64,000 bases of DNA from Cornus controversa (Eukaryota > Streptophyta > Magnoliopsida > Cornales > Cornaceae): assembly GCA_026545225.1 (NCBI GenBank), contig CM048845.1, positions 81,805,033-81,869,032 on the forward strand, read 5' to 3'. Both the position numbers and the translations under genes were made by a program. The notes under the pieces were generated by a model, which worked only from the letters and a program-made list of their open reading frames with translations, was not told the origin of the DNA and did not search any database. Shown piece after piece: positions 60,652-64,000 of this stretch. The stretch's first letter is position 1. Each line of letters begins with the position of its first letter.

Positions 60652-63600
60652 TTACAGAATATCCTTAAAGATTAGGTCCGAGGGGATGACACCACAGGAG
60701 GACACTTTTTTCGAAATGATATCCATAAGATCTGCTGCCTTCACTTTATTCGCGGCAATACGGTCCTCCAAAAATGATAAGTGCTGGCGAGTAGTATCTG
60801 CTTCGGCTTCATCCTTTGCAAGATCTGAAGTTAAGAGAGCATGCTGGTCATTCAGGACTTGTATCTCATGACTATGAACCGTATCTTGTAGGCGAGAATC
60901 CAGCCAAGGAAGTGATAGGCCAACAGCTTGCCAGTCACTAATACGTCTTTGGAGGCTCGGGACTGTCGCAGGATTAATACTAGATAATGGCTGATCATCA
61001 AGGGAGATAAGAAAGTCAGCCACAGCATCCAAAAAGAAACGCTGATACAAAGGATCTTGAAAAGCAAAATTAGCAAAAGTTTCAGGATAACGACGATAGA
61101 TCCTATTAAGCATCCCCACATTACGAAAGCTACAAGAAAAGGAGCGCCATTCAACGGGGTCATCAGGCTTTAAATTCTGAGGATTCAGAAATACTTCGAG
61201 GTCTGAACGCAAACCCTCGCTAAAAACAGAATCAGAATCCATAACGGAGGTCTGGGGATCATACTCTACAAAACAGGAGGGAGATTGTCAGAAAAATTGG
61301 ATGAAAGTATATATATATGGAGAAAATTACAGAAAAATATAGCGAATACCTGGCCCGGGGGAAGGCTTATCAGTAGTATCAACATTAGGCATATGAGCCG
61401 CGGGAAGAGGGCAGGATAAGGCAGGTGGCTGACTAGCTTCACCCGCGGAAGGAATATCATCACCTTCGAAAATTTGGAGATCGTCACCCGGACGCCCAAA
61501 GATTTCTTTGGATAAAAGGGCAGTATCCTTACTCACCGCGGCCAGCTCGCCTGCAACATCTGAAACATCACCCTCGGTCGCGGGCAAATTCTCAGCCTCA
61601 AGTTCCGACATCATAAGATCTACTAATGGATCTTGGCTGGAGACAGGCTCTGTCCTGTCTACAGGTTCGCTATCTTGCGAAGAAAAAAGTAAGTGACCGG
61701 CATCATGTCTAATGCGAGCCAAGGGGTCATCATCATCCGCGGGTGCAGAAGGGGAAGGAACTGATAAAATAGGGGTAGACTGTGATTGTGGGACAGTGGG
61801 CACAGGAAAGGCAGTTGGTTTGCGAAGGGATAGTAAGACCGAGATGGGAAGTTGGTCATCTTCGTCCACTGTCATCATGGTTATATGTTTTGAGGGAGAA
61901 AGGGGGGAAGAGCCCACAGAGGGTTGAACGAGATCACCAGAGGCCGTATGATGACCCTCCGCGGGAAGGTTTTGGCCTGAGTCATCCTCCGCGAAGGGAA
62001 TGACATTGGGCAGAACAGGGTGACCTTCCGCGGGGGGATCAGTATGAGAAGCAATCCCCTCCGCGGAACCTTCTGTGTCCATGGCTTGGTCAAAAGCTAA
62101 AATAAGATTGCCTGGTTCTGTTGAGCGTAGAGGATCGCTTCCAGAGATAGAAGTTTCCTTGTATGTAACTGGCTTCCGCGGACGAAGAGCCTGTGTTGGA
62201 TAAAAATATAGAAATGTGTTAGGTTTGAGTCATAAAGAGTAAAAATGAGGGATTTACACAATAAAAAATGTACCATCCGGACTTTCTTTTTGATAGGTTC
62301 GGAATCAACGATCGTGTCCGGCTCATGATCAGCAACGGAAGAAGCTTCGACATCCAGGGGTAAAGTGGCACGGGCCAAGCGCTTTCCGCGGGGAGCCTTC
62401 TTCAATAGGCAACTTGTATACAAACGAGCCGTATGGACTTGAGGACATTTCAGCGTAAAATCATCCTTGTAGACTAAAGCTGTTTCGGGAATAGATGGTG
62501 GACTCTCGACAAAATCTTTGAGAATTGTATGCATATGCTCCAAATACCGCAAGTAACTTGCTGAACAATGACCTCTCCGGTGTACGGATGGAATCTCTAC
62601 ATACGAAGAAAACCGCCGATTCACTAGTTCGCATTTCTTCCGATAGAAAAGCAATGAAGCATCAAAGGTTTCTTCCCAGACGAAGTTGACAGAAGGGATG
62701 TTCTGGTCATAGCCCAATTGACGTGCCGCTCGCATTGGGTAGTAGCCAGTCCTTTTGAGGCGTGTTTCACTCACAGCACAAAACATCATCTGTGACATGT
62801 TCGGTTTATCCTCCTCAACAATAATAGTCTCCTCTGGATAAAATAATGGAAATTGAATACCATCATACTGAATGGTATAAGGACGGAATTCGAACAATTC
62901 TTCGCAGTCTATTGAATCGCCAATATCTCCGACCCAACCAATATTGTGCCACCGCATGGCCTGACCATTATCTAAGAGAGCGCCGTTGACATCAAAGAGG
63001 TCAAACTCACAAGGTTTATTAGCATACCGAGGGAACCGCTCGAAAAGGAAAAGCATCAAAAAAAGAGAAGAAACATGGCTACTAATCTCGTAGCGACCTT
63101 TAGAACGGGGATAGTCAGAAACAATGTCATCTAGGCGATTATACAGAGTGCCCAAGAACATAGGGGCCAAGGGAAGTGTGTCACCCTTAGCCAAAACAGT
63201 TGCAAGAAGGAAGGTGTCCCTGTCGGGGCCATCTTGAGGTCGACCCTCAAAAATAAATCTGTCCAAAAAGTAAACAAGGAAAGCTGCCAGTTCATAGCCT
63301 TTACCAAATTCCAGACCATCCACATACTGTCGAGCACGTTGACTCTCACGAAGGTCTTTGGTCCTCTTCTCGTAATCCCGAAAAAAATAGCGGAACCAAG
63401 AAGTATAAGTAAGTTTCGGGGATTTTACCTTAGGGCGGGTCTTCAATTTTTTAGAACCCTTGAAAATAGTGTCCAAACGCATGGCCTCATCCGCGAAGGC
63501 ATTCAGAGAGTCACGAAGGGACAAGACTTCTGGTGAAGCTATGGGAGCAGCAACTTCTCCAGAGCATAGAATAGGAAGTCTACAAAGCACCGCCACGTCT

Positions 63601-63980
63601 TCTAAAGTAGGGGTAAATTCACCCCAAGAAGTCACAAAAGTATGATGCACCGAGCTCCATCGTGAAATAACAGATGTAAGTCCCTCTGCATCCCTCTTGA
63701 CAGAGAGTTCAGAAAAAAGCTTAACAGATTGAAACACCTTGGCTCGGTGGAGAGTCTCACAGTACTCAGGAACTCCAAGAATATAATGTGACCATTCAGT
63801 CCATTCTGCAGTGGCACCCATATGTGATTCATATTCAGTAAAACTAAAAGGATAGTCCCCCCGTTCCAGTCGAAGACGAGGGATGGATTCGGGAACAATG
63901 GTAAAACTCTCCATACTATCATCTGTGCTAAGTATTACGAGGTCACCGGATACCTCCATATCGGGTATAAATTCTTCCAT
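60652..63980 (-). CDS. Antisense plant mobile domain (PMD) protein of the Tat element, three exons
   Basis: On the - strand: exon 1 63980-62274, intron 83 bp (GTACAT..ACACAG), exon 2 62190-61350, intron 84 bp (GTATTC..TTGTAG), exon 3 61265-60652. Phases (0, then 1) fit exactly and give 1053 aa with no stop. Residues about 50-450 look like the plant mobile domain (PF10536): WTEWSHYILG, then FVTSWGEFTPTLEDVAVLCRLPI, WFRYFFRDYEKR, and YELAAFLVYFLDRFIF. The middle is a low-complexity Pro/Ser/Asp/Glu-rich, NLS-flavoured part (KKKVR). Exon 3 is helical and perhaps coiled-coil (LAKDEAEADTTRQHLSFLED). PMD proteins of the host (MAIN, MAIL1) act in gene expression and transposon silencing; retrotransposon versions are known. 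The role here is unknown. ATG at 63978-63980 is 20 bases from the window edge, so an upstream exon cannot be excluded. Confidence 0.85.
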
Positions 63981-64000
63981 GGAACTCCAGAAGTGATCAT

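Larger units (their letters stand above)
53500..64000 (+). mobile_element. Large Tat-lineage Ty3/Gypsy retrotransposon, truncated by the window
   Basis: LTR, primer site, gag-pol and antisense PMD gene form one element that continues beyond 64000; the polypurine tract and 3' LTR are not seen. It sits inside a Gypsy gag fragment, itself next to a truncated Copia, giving a nested stack. CCGCGG palindromes occur from LTR to PMD gene (19 exact copies). Confidence 0.88.

Noticed and set aside
61508-62003. Short + strand open frames across the antisense gene
   Set aside because: Shadows of the - strand PMD exon 2.

Overview
The window is nuclear DNA from a flowering plant, most likely a woody core eudicot; I could not name the species. 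The evidence is AT-rich intergenic DNA, GT-AG introns, an anthocyanidin synthase gene, a chloroplast-targeted PGRL1 gene, and dense plant transposons (MULE, CACTA, hAT, Helitron-like, Copia and Ty3/Gypsy). There is no prokaryotic organisation and no rRNA or tRNA gene that I can support.

Layout. 1-4.7 kb: a decayed Mutator-like element (MURA-type transposase remains on the + strand, a GRF zinc-finger remnant on the - strand) ending at a strong foldback. 4.7-7.9 kb: a block carrying broken copies of a hydroxypyruvate-reductase (HPR3-like) exon 2 and split by a solo LTR. 8-11.6 kb: MITE-like elements and one CACTA terminus. 11.6-24.9 kb: a tandem duplication of about 4.2 kb, each unit holding an HPR3-like exon 1 with its 5' flank. 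Unit 1 is expanded by a 4.5 kb insertion that is bounded by 50-bp direct repeats, carries fragments of two unrelated host genes (LHT8/AATL1-like transporter, TBL-type PC-esterase) and has a Helitron-like 3' hairpin. 25.2-25.8 kb: the only intact HPR3-like exon 2. 26.4-29.9 kb: a second copy of the pseudo-exon block with an inverted, related solo LTR. 30.7-33.2 kb: intact two-exon anthocyanidin synthase (ANS/LDOX, - strand) with MYB and G-box motifs upstream. 36.0-42.4 kb: a complete but dead Copia element (- strand) with 5-bp target duplications and a gag deletion. 44.1-49.0 kb: the first four coding exons of PGRL1 (+ strand), with two hAT elements and a SINE-like insert in intron 1. 50.5-64 kb: nested retrotransposons (Copia fragment, then a Gypsy fragment, then a large Tat-lineage Gypsy element that runs off the window).

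The most interesting part is the Tat element (about 53.5-64 kb). Its sense gag-pol frame (54665-60535) has three in-frame stops. On the opposite strand, converging on pol, lies an apparently intact three-exon gene (63980 to 60652, two introns of 83 and 84 bp, exact phase agreement, 1053 aa predicted) encoding a plant mobile domain (PMD) protein. The whole element, LTR, sense and antisense coding parts alike, is strewn with the palindrome CCGCGG (19 exact copies in about 10.4 kb against 3 that I noticed in the other 53.5 kb). The motif falls in different reading frames, so the signal looks nucleotide-level rather than amino-acid-level.

The working host genes appear to be the HPR3-like reductase, ANS and, if its 3' exons survive beyond the nested transposons, PGRL1. 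ANS and PGRL1 are also neighbours in Arabidopsis (AT4G22880 and AT4G22890, from memory), so this looks like an old gene pair whose spacing has been stretched by transposons.
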